From Penelope pileata (lineage: Eukaryota; Chordata; Aves; Galliformes; Cracidae), in NCBI GenBank assembly GCA_013396635.1, contig WBMW01000147.1, positions 501,346-565,345 on the forward strand: 64,000 nucleotides of DNA. Direction: 5' to 3'. How positions within the stretch are numbered: position 1 is the stretch's first letter; every line of letters begins with the position of its first letter. Of this stretch, positions 29,501 to 43,900 are shown piece after piece. The notes under the pieces were generated by a model. That model was not told the DNA's origin and made no database searches. It was given only the letters and a program-made list of their open reading frames with translations. The position numbers and the translations under genes are program-made.

Positions 29501-31902
29501 GGGCTGAGAATGGACTTGTTTGCAACGAGGCAGACCCCTAGCTGCTCCTCAATCCCTGTTCATGTAACAGAAAGACACACAATGTCCATATCTCTTTTGG
29601 TAAAATCGCTTCATGAAATACAAGTTTAGTGCTCACGCTGAGCCTCAGATTGATAGATTCTGTCTGTAGTTCTTCATGCAGTTACAGTAAGACAGCTACA
29701 GACTGTTGCAAGGAAACTACCTGCATACAGGGATGTCTTTAGGCTCCATCTAAGATCCAAAGTTTACCTTGTTCATTTTATCTAGTGCAAGATAATGATG
29801 CTTTATGCACAAATCCATCACAAAACTCCACTATTAATTCAGTGAATCACAAACCACAAATAAAATGCTGAGATGGAAAGCCTGAAGTGAACTGCTTTAA
29901 GAAGACAGGGACAGTACTTCCTATTGACAACCACTCCTCTTCCAAAGAGCTTCCTAACAAGCATTAATATTATGCATTATGGCCAACACTCTGTTACCTG
30001 TGAATCAACTACTCAAGTTTACAGATAAAATCCAACCAGGTGCCACTTAGGTGGAAGTTCAGACCATGATGATCATTCATACCTAAGGTACTGCACTGCA
30101 TAAGGGACAGTGCATATGGGACAGGCTAAGTCCTGTAGCCAGATGTACTAAGCCTACAGCACACGCACAAAGCTCAAAACTTATCACTTCCTCTTGAACT
30201 TGCATTCAAGTGATAGTACATGAAAATAAACTTTGGTTTACTTAGCAACATATCAATCTCCTACTGTGTGGAGTATTAGCACTGAGTCTGACTGAAGAGG
30301 ATAATCCACTTTGTAATTTAGTTAAATTACTAATTTTAACAAAGATAAGTCCCCTGTATAATTTTGCAGTGCTTAAAGAATACATCCTTTGAGTATTCCA
30401 TTCTAAGAAACATCAGCTTGTTATCATATTTTAAATTTATGGAACATTTGTAACTGCTGTTATATCAGGAAAAATATTAAATCTGCACAATAAGTACAAA
30501 CTTTATATGAGAAAGTATACTTGTAAGTGCATGATGATCTTTCGGTGTCTACTGAGGCGCTCACTTCCACAAAAGACACAGACAATATCTCTGGGGATAA
30601 ACTCAACTGCCCCAGAAAGTGCAACTCAGTTAAAAAATAGAAATAAAAGCAACTAATGGAAAAGCAAACAGACAAACAAAAAAGGCTCTACATTCTATTG
30701 GCTGTAAAAACAGATGCTTGTCTGCATCCTCAAACAGGAGGGTGGTTGAGAACCCTATCTTCCAAAAAAAAAAAAAAGCCCTTAAAGACTGTAAGACTAA
30801 CAAGAAAATGTATTATTCCTCCCAAATGCGGTTTAAACTATGTAGAAACAAATTTTGCTTAGTGCTGGCATATACACTTTGAAGTACATCTGTTTCTCTA
30901 GAGGAAAGAGGGCATTTAGGCTGGTATAAATGAATGCAAACCATTCAGAATATAAAATATATTAAAACCTACTGATTAGATCTTACCAACAAATGTCCAA
31001 AGAAAGATGACATCTGCATCCAAACTGAAAGATACATCTTATCCTGTCTTGTCCTCATCCAATTTTAAAACATGCCGACTGGAAGAAATAACAGACACCA
31101 CGTAGGATGTGCCTGCATTTTGATCTAGGCCAGCACGGTCCAACTGGCGCCCATCGGCTGAATCTGGACCACAGGATGCCTCCATATGGCCTGCCACCTT
31201 TTCCTTGGAGGAGCTAGGGAACAGCTGTTTGAGGAGCGAATGCTGCCTGAACAGCCCAACACCTCCTCCTGCGTCCGGCTGGCTAAAGGCCCGAAGCTGT
31301 CACCATCTTCCAGTAGGAGGCAAAGAGAGAATGGGGGAAGAAGGAAGGAGCCCTCCTACCCCTGCAAGGCCTTGAACTCTTCATTTGGTCAAAAACAATT
31401 TGGACATACACAAGCCAGCAAAGCTGCTTCTCTCAGAGAGAAGAGAGGCCACAGGATTGGCCCAACAAAACCCTAGGAACTGCTGTTATTGTCACCATAG
31501 CCAGAGGTGGGATATACCAGAAGTGACATAAACAAAATCAGAAAATTGACCCAGGTTTGCAAAGCCTAAATGACCTTACAGTAGATACACACTGAGTGGT
31601 ACAGAACAAGCATACAATCAATCTTCAGTATGCTGCCAGCAAAACAGATTAATACAATATTTTGGCCCTTACAGAGAGGAAAAACACAGAAAGGCACAAA
31701 TATATTCCATCATTAACTGTCTATTGATTTATTATTGATCAAGCAGAACAATTCAGCTGCTGAAATTTGGACAAAGCAAATATAAAAAGCAACAGTACCT
31801 TGCCTTTGTAACTGCCCACACAATAAAATTTTAAATCTCTCCTAAGGCTGACATTTATAGCAGACAAGTAAATAAAGGGGAAAGATACAGAATTTACAGC
31901 AG

Positions 31903-31933
<31 letters not shown>

Positions 31934-34900
31934 GCCGGCGACACTAACATTACTTCTGAAAAAAGGTTGTTTGATTGGCATGCCTATGAGTACAAATTAA
32001 GTGGGAGAAAAAACATAGTTCCGAGGACCTACCTGGTACATGATCAAAATTGTACTCTGCTTCCAAATACATTTATTTTTGACTGCATGTTAAACTCTTT
32101 AGAAGCATTAAAATACTCTGTATATATCGTATCAACTTAAAACTGAAAAAAAAAAAACCCAACCAGCTTCCAAGCATCTGTCTGTCCGAATAATGTTTTA
32201 AAAGGCAGTACATTTGTCTGCATTTAACTCAAACATTATTTAGCACATGAAAGCTAAATGGGTGTATCCTAAAGTTAAGTATAGAAAGAGACCAGACGTT
32301 CTACTTCACGCTGACCTGGAAAATCATATACCTTATTGGAATAGTATAGATTAGAAACAGTACGGAGAAATAATGCAAGACTGGCATAAGTCATATTGAA
32401 AATATCACAGCTTCAGAAAATGGTGTCAAAATTAGGCTAGAGATGTGATATCTCACCATAAATACCCAATGTTAAAGAGTCAAATGCGATACCAGATTTT
32501 AGGAAGCTACAATACTATTTTGAGATCTAGAACTTACTGCTTTAAAAATTCCCTACTAAAATAATATTCCAACAGCTAATAACTAGATTTTAGAATTCAC
32601 TCACACTAATTCAATTAGTCAAATTGTATAAAAAAAAAGAAAACAAATTCAGCATCTGATCAAAAGAGATTGCAGTCTCTCCAGGAGATAAGTTCGCTGT
32701 CTAACATCATGAACATCAAAACATCTCTCGACAGATTACTGCAAAGTTTGCATTCACAATAGAACTACAGTAACACTTTCACTCACAGTATCTAGATATC
32801 AATACATACTGGTCAGAAAAATATTCCTGACTAGTTCCAGCAAGTATTCCTGTGAAACAATGGATACAATACAGACTACAGATAGTATCCTAGAAGTATT
32901 ACCAAATAGATTCTATTCAACTAAAAGAAGCAGTACTGATGAAGCACTTCTCCCTTCATGAGTAACAGTAGCTGACAGAAGAGAAAGCATTCGCAGCCAT
33001 TTGCTCACTAACTTAGGAAAGAAACAGAACTGAACCAAAGAAAACTAAATTTGCTAAAATATTACTTAAACAGGTAACTTTGCTTTCTTCACTTAGCTTA
33101 ATTCTGAAATTCTTACCTACTGACAATCCTTTACTCACTGATCTTTATGCTGCTCTTGTGCAAGGGTGAGTTACAGAAAGGAGATCCCATCATTGGCATT
33201 TCTCACAAAGTTAACTTCTACTGGCCAGAAAAACTTCCTGCCAGGATGCATTGTATTCATGAATGGCATCTCAGATCTCTATCAGGTCACAAAAAAGGAA
33301 GCTATTTGCAAACACCTGGACTTTCACATTGCTTCTCAATTTAGATATAGCTATTTAAATACATAGCATTGCAAGTTCTTTGCAAACAAATGCAATTTTT
33401 CTCTATTTTCTTATATATTCCATATTAAAATGTTTTGTTACAATCCACTTAGTGTCCTGTTATAGCTTAAGAGCAGTGGGTTTGAAAAACAGGGATTTCC
33501 AACATTTTTTCTGTTCACCCAAACTCTAGCAATTAGCCAAATGAGGTGTGTGGTCTGAGCTTCAATCTCAGAATAGTGCAGGTGGGAAGGGACCTCTGGG
33601 TCTATCTGGTCCAACCTCCCCCACCCCAGGTGAAGCAGGAACACCCACTGCAGAGTACCCAGGACCATGTCCAGATGGCTTTCGACTATCTCCAAGGATG
33701 GAGATCCCCCAAACTCTCTGGGCAACCTGTGCCAATTCTCAGCCATCTTCACAGTAAAAAATAATTTCTTGGTGTTCAGACCAAATCTCCCATGTGCCCA
33801 TTGCCTATTGTCCTGCTTCTGTGCACCACTGAGAAGTCTGGCTTCATCTTCTTTGCACTCTCTCTTGAAATATTTATACACATTGGGGACATCCCCCTGA
33901 GCCTCTTCTTTTGGCTAAACAGTCCCAGCTCTCTCAAGCCGTTCCTCACAGAAGAGTCCCTCAATCACCTCCATGGCTTTTCACTGGACTCTCTCCAGTA
34001 TCCCTCTCTCTCGCACTGGGGAGCCCAGAACTGGACACAGTACTGCAGGGGAGCCCTCTCCAGCGCTGAGTGGAAGGATCATCTCCCTCAGCCTGCTCCT
34101 CCTAACACAGCTCAGGACATCACTAGCCCTTTGCAGCAAGGGTGAATTACTGGCTCATGTTCCACGTGGTCCCTAGCATATTCACAGATTGCTTATGAAA
34201 CTCCTGTCAGCCTATTTCTCCAGCCTGTTAAATTCCCTCTGAACGGCAGAGCAATCCTCTGGCGTTTCAGTTACTCCCGTTTAGTACAGTCAGCAGACTT
34301 GCTGAGGTATTCTGTGCCCTGTCACCTGGCTGGTGGCCAGTCACTACTGGTGTTCCCCAGGGCTCAGTTCTAAAGCTGGTTCTGTTCAAGATTTTTATCA
34401 ACAAGCTGAATGTAGGAGTTGAATACATCCTTACCAAGTTTGCTGATGATGGAGCTGTGTCAAGGGAGGGTCAGGTTGAGTATTAGGAAAAGGTGCTTCA
34501 GAGGGTGGTTGGGCCCTGGAAGAGGTTCTTGAAGCAGTGGTCATGGCACCAAGCTGCCNAAACTCCTGTCAGCCTATTTCTCCAGCCTGTTAAATTCCCT
34601 CTGAACGGCAGAGCAATCCTCTGGCGTTTCAGTTACTCCCGTTTAGTACAGTCAGCAGACTTGCTGAGGTATTCTGTGCCCTGTCACCTGGCTGGTGGCC
34701 AGTCACTACTGGTGTTCCCCAGGGCTCAGTTCTAAAGCTGGTTCTGTTCAAGATTTTTATCAACAAGCTGAATGTAGGAGTTGAATACATCCTTACCAAG
34801 TTTGCTGATGATGGAGCTGTGTCAAGGGAGGGTCAGGTTGAGTATTAGGAAAAGGTGCTTCAGAGGGTGGTTGGGCCCTGGAAGAGGTTCTTGAAGCAGT

Positions 34901-37900
34901 GGTCATGGCACCAAGCTGCCAGAGTTCAAGAAGCATTTGGACAACACTCTCACACACAGGGTTTGAATTTTTGATTGTCATGTGGGGAGCCAGGAGATGT
35001 TCCATGGTCCTTGTGGGTCCCTTCCAACTTGGGATACTCTGTGGTTCTATAATAAAGTTGTCTTTTAGTAAGGCTGCTAATAACAGCCTCTACTATACTT
35101 GCAGTGTTCAAAATGATTAAAGAGTATTCTGGTCCTTCCATCTGCTCTAGGAGTACTCCGTATCTTGTTTTGATTTACTAAGATTTCTCTTTAGTAGACT
35201 ACAAACAGGCATCCAGGTGCAGCTGAGAGAAAAAGTAAAACAGGAAAACTACTGTATATTCTTTTAAAAAAGGCTCAAACCATTTGTTTTCTTTACGAAT
35301 ATAATCTCACTGTGAATGTCTGTAAACTATATGGCTCCCTCTTGTGCTTATTATGCCACATTTCAGTCTACAAAAATTTTTTTAACATTAAGCCATAAAC
35401 TTTTGGACTCTGTTCACCCTTCACTATGCATGCAATGCCCATAAATGTTAATGGAAGGCACACACATACCTTCCAAGGGAAAAGAAAACCCTGCAGTTTA
35501 CAAAACTTCTCTTCAGAACAAATTACAAAAACAACTTAAATCATAGCTGATTTGTAGATTTAAGTACTCTTTTAACCATTTACTGTATTTTGATAGCAAG
35601 GCAGAGGCCAAATACACCTTTAAAGTACATCTGCAAGAACTTTTAACTATTTCTTAGTCATCAAATTACACACATTTAGAAAGGTGTCAGTGTGGTTTAT
35701 AGACCCTGGCTAACATGCTCAAAGGTTTATTTTTGTCTACTCAACATCACACCTGTTTCTGCTTATCAAACCAGACTACAGTTTAGCTTGCAACAGCTGT
35801 GAAATGCATAAACCTGCCCATTCTTCACATGTATCTGGACTAATCGCTTTGAGAAAAAGTTAGAACTACAGTGTTCTGAGAAAACCACCATTACTGAGAA
35901 ACAAGTGAAATTAAACAGACCAGCACTTGTCAAACTGTTTAAACCTGCACATGTATCAGAAGAAAAGTATTTTATAACAGTCTAGTGATCCTATAGGAAA
36001 AGAAAATGAAGCATTTGAATAAGTGGTTTGTTAACCCTTTTCTTTCCCCGGTCATTAGAAACATTTTGCAGACTAAACATGCTGCAAAGTATTTAAAATA
36101 TTTTAACTTCACAAAATATTCCCTTTCTCAGTGTCTCCAAATATTTAAACACACCTTATTTCAAGATTCTACTTGTATTACTTCCTGCGGTAGAACAGCC
36201 ATCAAGAAAGCAAATATAGTTATAAGACTTCTGTAATGCAAAAAGGGTATCTGAAATGTTAAAAAAAAAAAAAATTCTTAGGCTGCACACCTGAAGGAGA
36301 ATCAAAATCCTGGTCACACAAACCAGCTTTCATTAAAATGCTTATTCTAACGTAGTAGTACTGAATGAAACGATGGTACACAAAAATCTCACATTCACTT
36401 TCATAAACCTTGCAGAGCACTCTGCCTTTTGTAAGAAAACAGCTTTGCTTTGTGTTTTTTTATGATGAATTTTTCTTTCACCACTTTTTCCTTTTTTCAT
36501 ATGTTCATGAATTTCCAAAAACCATTACCCTTAGTGCTAATATTTTGTGTGTCAATTTTGTTTATAATATGAGTGCATGCAAGGTGATACCAAAATTCAT
36601 TTTGTTTCTCCTGAATAATGAAAAAATATGTTTTCTTTTAGGGAAAAAAAGGCATTTTTTGTATGCAATATTTTCTTCATTGATTCAGAAATTACAAGCT
36701 TTTATTTCTGAAAAGAAAAACAGAATTTGAAAAGCTCTAAAACTTTTCCATGAGTTTTCATCAAAAGCATTAATAGTAAGTGTCTATAACATTCACTTGG
36801 CATTCCTGAAAACAGCTATACATCTCCCTAACGTGACATTTACTGAATACTAAAGAAACATTCAGCTGAAATTGTGGTTATCGAGCATGGCACCAAACCA
36901 CCAGAACACACCTAAAGTTTACCTAGTAAATATTGCCACTCATTTTCCAAAGAGCAAGTAAATAAAGCAAATGATATCTATCCATGTTCACGCTCATGTT
37001 AAATGTGAAATGGTAGCTACATTTTGCAAGAAATGAAAGCATTTTGAGCAACCTGGTCTAGTGGGAGGTGTCCTTGCCCATGGCAGGGGGGTTGGAACCA
37101 GATGATCTCTAAGGTCCCTTCCAACCTGAACCATTCTATGATTCTATGATTTGTTAGGAGATAAAAAAATATCTGGTCTAGATTTTTGATACCAAGTGAC
37201 CAAAACCTACATGTTTAACACTTCATATGAAAGACAACAGTACAGTACTAAACACTTTCTTCAGTAAACAAATAAAAAGTCTAAAGAGAAGAAGGTAATT
37301 TATTTTAAAAATATTTCCACCAAGGTTTCCCATTGCAGCAGATGAAGCTGAACTAAATTGGTCTCAGCAATAGCAGAATAGAAAAGTTTCAGTTGGAAGG
37401 GACCTACAAGGATCAAGTCCAACTGTCAAACCACCTTGGGGCTGACCCAAATTTAAAACATATCATTTAGAACATTATCCAAACGCCTCACACAGAGACA
37501 GGCAAAGGGCATCAATCACCTCTCTAGAAAGCATATTCCAGTGTCTAACCACCCTCCTGGTAAAGCTTTTCCTGATGTCTAGTCTGAAAGCTGGTGCAGC
37601 TTTGAGCTGTTCCCATGTGTCCTGTCAACCGATACCAAGGAGAAGAGATCTGTATTTCCCCTCTTCGGGAAACTGGAGAGAACAGTGAAGTCACCCCCCA
37701 GACCTCCCTTTCTCCAAGCTTAGCAAACCCACTGTCCTCAGCTGCTCCTCACAAGACATCTTCCAGCTCTTTAACCAGCTTTGTTGCCATCAAATATCAG
37801 CTTTGTTCCATTCAAGTATCTTAAAATCCTTTTTGAGTTGTGGAGTACAAAACTGCATGCGATAGCCCAAGAGAAGCTGCACCAATACTAAATACAGTGG

Positions 37901-40900
37901 GACAATCAGTTCTTTTGACCAGCTGGCTATACTGTGTTTAATGCACCCCAGAACACAGTTTTTTCTCTTAGCTGCCAGGCCACCAGGGCACCCTGCTGAC
38001 AAACCGTCCTCTATGACGTACCACACCAGTTTCCATGTAATTGCTAACATAAAACAAAAATAAATAAATAAATAAATAAATAAAAACAAGAATGCAGAGC
38101 ATTAAAAGCTTGTTACCACATACAGCAAATCACCATCAACAGATTTCCAAAGACAGCCTGCCCCTAAAATCATCCTATGCACATTATTTTCTTTGCTCAA
38201 ATCGTAGCTTTTTTTCCTCTTCACAGTCAACAGCATGGTCCTTGACACCAAAAATGAATTATTTAGTGAGACATTACTTTGATGAGATTAGCTTAAATTT
38301 TATACAAATGATCTTTGATTAGTTTTAAGAGATAATAAGAGAAATAGCACATATTTACCATCCTTAATCAGAATGTGTGTGACGTAAGACTTCCATGGAC
38401 AAAATATGTTTTGTCAAACATTTAAGCTGTTTTTCACATATGTCACATGCAGTTGCACCACTGAATTCTATAAATATTCTTCAGTTGTGCTTGCATCACC
38501 CTAGTATCAGTTTAAATGCATTCATCAGTCACGGAGAAGAGGTTCCGAAATACTGGACACATGGCAGTTTGTTTATGTATTTAAAAGCAATCAAAATAAT
38601 TATGTTAAGTAGAAGGGAAAGCTACAGTTAAGCCACAGTCATTGGAAATGCCACATATGCAACGTTCTTTTCTGTCAATTAACAATTATGTTTTTACTTT
38701 GCTTACTGTAAACTATGTTTTTCAATGAATCAAAGGAACAGGTTGTATGACATCACCTAGCTCAACTTCTCACGGGAAAATTTCTGGAGTCTGGCTACCA
38801 GTAGGAAAAACTGAAAGCCGTAATAGGACGACCCTTTTTCTCCTATTCCTCAGGCTGAACAAATTTAGCTCCACGTGTCTCTTCTTGTACAGATAAAGGG
38901 CTAAAGCAAGTGATGTCTTAGTCCTCCTCTGCACTTGCTCCAGTTTGTCAACATTTCTTGTAGCAGTGGGCCCAAGAATGTACAGTGTTCCAGGTGAAGC
39001 CTCACCAATGCCAAACGAAGGGCAGCAGTCGCTTCTCTCAGCAAGCTAAATACATTCTTATATATTCATAAACCTACTGAAATGTGAATTTTTAAACAGC
39101 AGTTCAAAAAACAGCAGAAAATTGCTTTAATGATTCAAACCTTTCAAGAGCAACTTACTTTCTCTATTATTTAGCATCACTGTTTTCACATCTTCCACAA
39201 TAATCATCATGAGAACAACATACACTATATACTACATTTAAGACGCTTACCTGAATAACTTTGTAGAAATATGCATACTGTCGAGCTGTATTTTTGTATT
39301 GGCTAAAAACATCATGTATGGCCTGAGTTGACTGAAGATACTGCACTTCATCTTCTTCAAAATAGAGAGGAGTATCATATTCACTGGGGAGAGTCTGGAT
39401 GTAGGGCAGCCAGAAAGAGTTGGGGTTGGCTCGCTCACAAAGAAGATGGAATGCCAATGTTATATTGCCCATGGCTTGAAGAATTCGATCTTGAGAATAC
39501 AGGGAACCTGAATTAATCCAGAAAGATACAGCACTGAATCAATAAGCCATGGAAAATATCACTTTAAATTCACTTTAAGTTAAAATTCTGAAATAACATG
39601 TACGAATTCTCAACCAAAAACAGAGGCTTCAGCTTTCTAAAATATTTGGCCACCCACGTTGCATTATGCTGCAAGTTGTTTGACACAGTAAACATCTCAT
39701 AGAATTATATGATGGAAGAGATGAACAAACTAGAAAAACACTCTTTGTGTCTCAGAACATTTTATCTCCCAGTATCGCAGAAACTGTAAGACATAGTATA
39801 CACAAAACATCGTACAAGCTATAAGATATGCATTCAAAAGAACACACATGCTTCTGGAACATATCTAGTGTACTCAGCCAGAAACAGAGGAAAACAAAAT
39901 TATTTCCACTGATGTTTCAACCTTCTGGGTATGTCAAACCTGATGGCGAAGATGAGCAAGTCCTATGGCACAGCAGATCAGCTAAATAAAAAACTTGGAT
40001 TGAATGATCCCATACACATCAACTTCTTGCTTAAGAACTTCTTTAAGCTCTTACCTAATACAGAGTTTTTAGCTGACTCAACTGTCATCAACAGTTTTCT
40101 AGGAACCCACAGAAATAACTCTTCAGCCTACAGAAAGAAGAAATGTGCAGAGGGTCAGTTAGCATTTATATCATGTATCAAATTGACGTATCAAATGTTA
40201 GGTATGCATCATCGAATTCCAGGTTTTCTTCACATTTTCCTCTTTAAAACAAAATTATCTTGAATCAAAATTCTTCCTTCTCTTCCACTGCAAATTAAAC
40301 GAACATTGCAACAACTGAAGTGTCCAGAGCTGCATTACACAAAGCTTAAAACAAAGATTTATATTACAAAATAAAGTGCTTCACTTTATAAGCGACAACA
40401 TGTAGATTGCTCACATAACCTATGATGTACAACAGCCATTATATCGTCATTAACTGTGTGATCAAATATTTTCTCGCAGTAGAGGTCTTCTCCTATTGCC
40501 CCTGATTTTAGAAGAATTGCTTGAGATTTTAGTCTTTATCAACCAATAGTGCATACAACATGCTCATTTCTTAACATTCTTCCTACAGTAGCTGATTGTC
40601 TCTTTCCATCCTCCATTTTACAGATGGGAAACAGCTGTAAAAAACAGCTTTAAATGCTTGCCTTTCAACAGTTAGCTAACTGTGTGCATCTACATTCCTA
40701 ACCTGATGATTGAAAGACATTCAGTATCAGGGTTTTGTTTTATTTGTTGGGCTTTTTTTTTTTTCCTCCAAATTCACTGAAAAATACGTATCACAAGACC
40801 TCTACAAGGCAAAAAGACCAGTGCTTTAAAAGAAGGGATGGGAAAGAAGAGACTAGAGCAGTTAGAAAGTACGTGAGCAGGCTACATCAATAGGTTAAGA

Positions 40901-43900
40901 GTCCTTTTGTGATGAGGTAAACATTACGGGCAAACAATGAGAAAAAAGACCAATAAATTCACAACACTATTCAACAGTCAAAATAATATTCAATTTATTA
41001 ACAATTTTGTTTCTCAAGGACACGGTTTAGAGTTTCAGAACAGCAGTTCCATCAACGGTCAAAAAGAGGAAGGAAAGAAAGTGAATGTTTCAGAGCTCAG
41101 CAGCTACATTTCAAACATCATTTGCTCACCTTTATCTCTCTTGTTGCTTTCAAACCAAACCCCTCCTCTTCAAACTTAGCTATTTCAAAACCCTCTGTGG
41201 ATGCTCCATTTTCAGTTGCCCATTTTATCAATTCAGGGAAATAGTCATCTCTTTTTCCATCAAAGACAACAGACAAGCCTATGTACAAAATTAATTAAAA
41301 ATGCAGAAATAAGAGGATCTAGAAAGATAAGTTCAATATAAAAGCACACGTAAACAGCTATCTGCTATCACACAGCAGTTCTGCCTGGAAGAAGCTGAGT
41401 CAGAACTGGTCTTTGTTAAGCATTCCTCAATAATAGACAAACATCATACTCAGTTTTCATCAACTTAGATATGCTGCAAAATCAGCTTACCAGTCACTTT
41501 AAAAACGCAATCATCTAAACTGAGCTGAGATGAAATATAAAAATCTCCTCCTCTTCCCCTTTTAAATAAGAGTGAAAATATTTGCCCACTTAATATTGAT
41601 GATAAAAGCAATCACCATAACATGCTAATACACACACAAGGAGGAATTTAGGGGCATATTGAAATTTCATGAATTGAGCACTGAAAATAAAGACAAGCAG
41701 ATATCAAGCTCCTCCTCTGACATACAAGGCATTTAGCTTTTTCATACAGCATATGGATTTGCTAAAATAATGAAGAACTGATCATCCCCCTAATATATCA
41801 CAGAGCTCTTCCAAATTGCTGACACTGATTCTCCAACAGATGTGGTCCACCAGTGAAACCACAAGTCTCATTCAGTTCCTCAGCTTTCCCTTTAACCTTC
41901 ATCTGATTTGAATCTATGCACTATGGTTCCCAGTTAAACTCAGTCAGATCCTTCCATACCTCTCTACCTCCAAGTTCTCTTCAGCCCACACTCTAGTGTC
42001 AGATCACATTAAAATTGCCCCAAATCCCCTGAAATGCTCAGGCCATTTTATGAGTGACAATATGCAATCAGCAAGTTGCTCACATTCAAAGATATTTTGG
42101 TTAAGTACAGTTGATCAAATGATGAGAAGAATTTAAGGAAAGTAGCAGTAGTGTATTTGAGAGACTTTTTTCCTCCAAATTATGTACTTAAAACTCCAAA
42201 AACAATCATATTTGTGGCTATCACTGACAACGTAGTATAAAAGCTGTATACTGATAAAGTATTTCTTTTGAATATAATGACAATGTGGTGTACAATATTT
42301 TGTTTGGTTTTAACCAAGTTGGCATTTCTCCTTTATTTCATATTAATTTTATTAAGTTATTTTCTGTGGAATATATTCAGAGCTAAGGTTAGTAAGGCAT
42401 ATCCTGTAAGACTAGTTGCATAACTTCTGCAGAACTTCACAGGTGTTTATACTGTTCAGGACTTTGTTCTTTTGATTTCCAGTATTTACTACAGCATAAG
42501 ACTACTAGATGCCTTTAAAATTCAGTTTCCATTTGGAACCATTCTGTAAGTATCTCTGGAATTCTACCTGTTTCTTATGTATGATACCTCCCAGGTATAT
42601 ACCTCCAATACCTCCCAGGTTTTTCCAAATTAAGGAGAAGAGAAGCTCCTTTAAAGTTCAGTCACTATTGTGGACCAATTCAATTCTACACTGAGCAAAC
42701 CGTAGCAATACTGATAAAAGTTACTGATATAAATAAGCTTTATCTAAAATTTTTTGTAATGGGTCAAAAAAGGAAAACGTTTAGACAGCAAAAATACTTG
42801 GTTTTCAAGGGAAAAGTTTTATTTCACATTCTGCAATCCACTGTCCTATTTGAGAAAGGCACAAAGCATGACACTTTAGGTAATACATTCACTTGTACAT
42901 CTTAAAGTTCCCAATCTCAATCTACATCCCTGTTGCTAATTGTTTAAAGCTGTGTGCAGTATTAGTTACTATGTTCCATTCAAAAGTAGTTTTGAAAGAC
43001 ACCATACTATTCATACTCACTGTGTATGTAAAAATGTATGTTAAAAGGCATTTGTATGGCAATAGAGTTGTGGCTGTGCATCTTTCAAGGCAAAAAATAT
43101 GTCCTATTAACATAGTACTGTTACATAAATTCTACTTCTGCCAACAGATGTTTTTTGCCACAAACAGTTCTATCTTTCTGGTGCAGGAGATATAGTGGAA
43201 AGCCCCATTCCAAGGCTAACTCTGTTCTTGTTAACCTGAACTATGTTTTATCATAACAACTGTATTATATTGTAGAAACCAGGACATGAACCACATGCTT
43301 ATAGAAGTCACAGGACAGTAAAACAATGAATCAAGTTCACCTACACACAGCTACAGGATGCAGTCACTCAAACAGTATCATTTATTCTTTGATATGTCCT
43401 GTGCTAACAACTAACAGTCAGAGGTTTAAAAGATCTTTTTTGAAGTGAGAGTTTTATGCATTTGTCAATATATATTTAAAAAGGTATGAAAAGGACATTT
43501 CAAGCTTCTAAATACAGTCTTCTGCTTCTTCGATCAAATATATGAAACACACAGGCTTCACTTTAAATGCAGTCTGGCTTTTTTTTTTCTTTCCTTTACT
43601 GTACAAATATCAGGGAAGAAAGAATTGTTTCAAGATATTTTCAGTCCAAATCCCAGGTAAAAAAGTTAAAACCAGTCCCTTCAGAGAGCTGCTTTGTTGG
43701 CAGAGGATTATTAAAAATTACGTGGAAAATAGTCTTTAAAACATACCTCCAAATAAAAACAAAACTAATGCAAAAATAGTATTAACAGACCAGAAAGCTG
43801 TTTCAGAACACAGTGAAAGCAAACTGATCTAATCTGAAAAATAAGCATACTTAGGAAAATCAGCAATAATACTCCTTATAAACTGTGATATCATAAGCAT

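Larger units (their letters stand above)
23715..39250 (-). other. SETD3 intron 6 (15.5 kb)
   Basis: This intron contains the CpG island at 24570-25330, the mini-exon candidate at 26719-26821, a CA microsatellite, a 27-nt T-run, several CR1 fragments at 33.5-39.0 kb and both N positions of the window. Between these, 25.7-26.7, 27.0-31.0, 31.5-33.5 and 35.1-37.0 kb are AT-rich and show nothing I can name. Confidence 0.75.

Noticed and set aside
33438..33881. A 147-codon minus-strand frame
   Set aside because: Most of it is translated CR1 3' sequence (matches NTKKLFFTVKMAENWHRLP, typical CR1), so it is transposon-derived.
34198..34920. A genuine recent tandem duplication
   Set aside because: The apparent exact identity and the N placed exactly at the junction fit an unmerged contig overlap far better.
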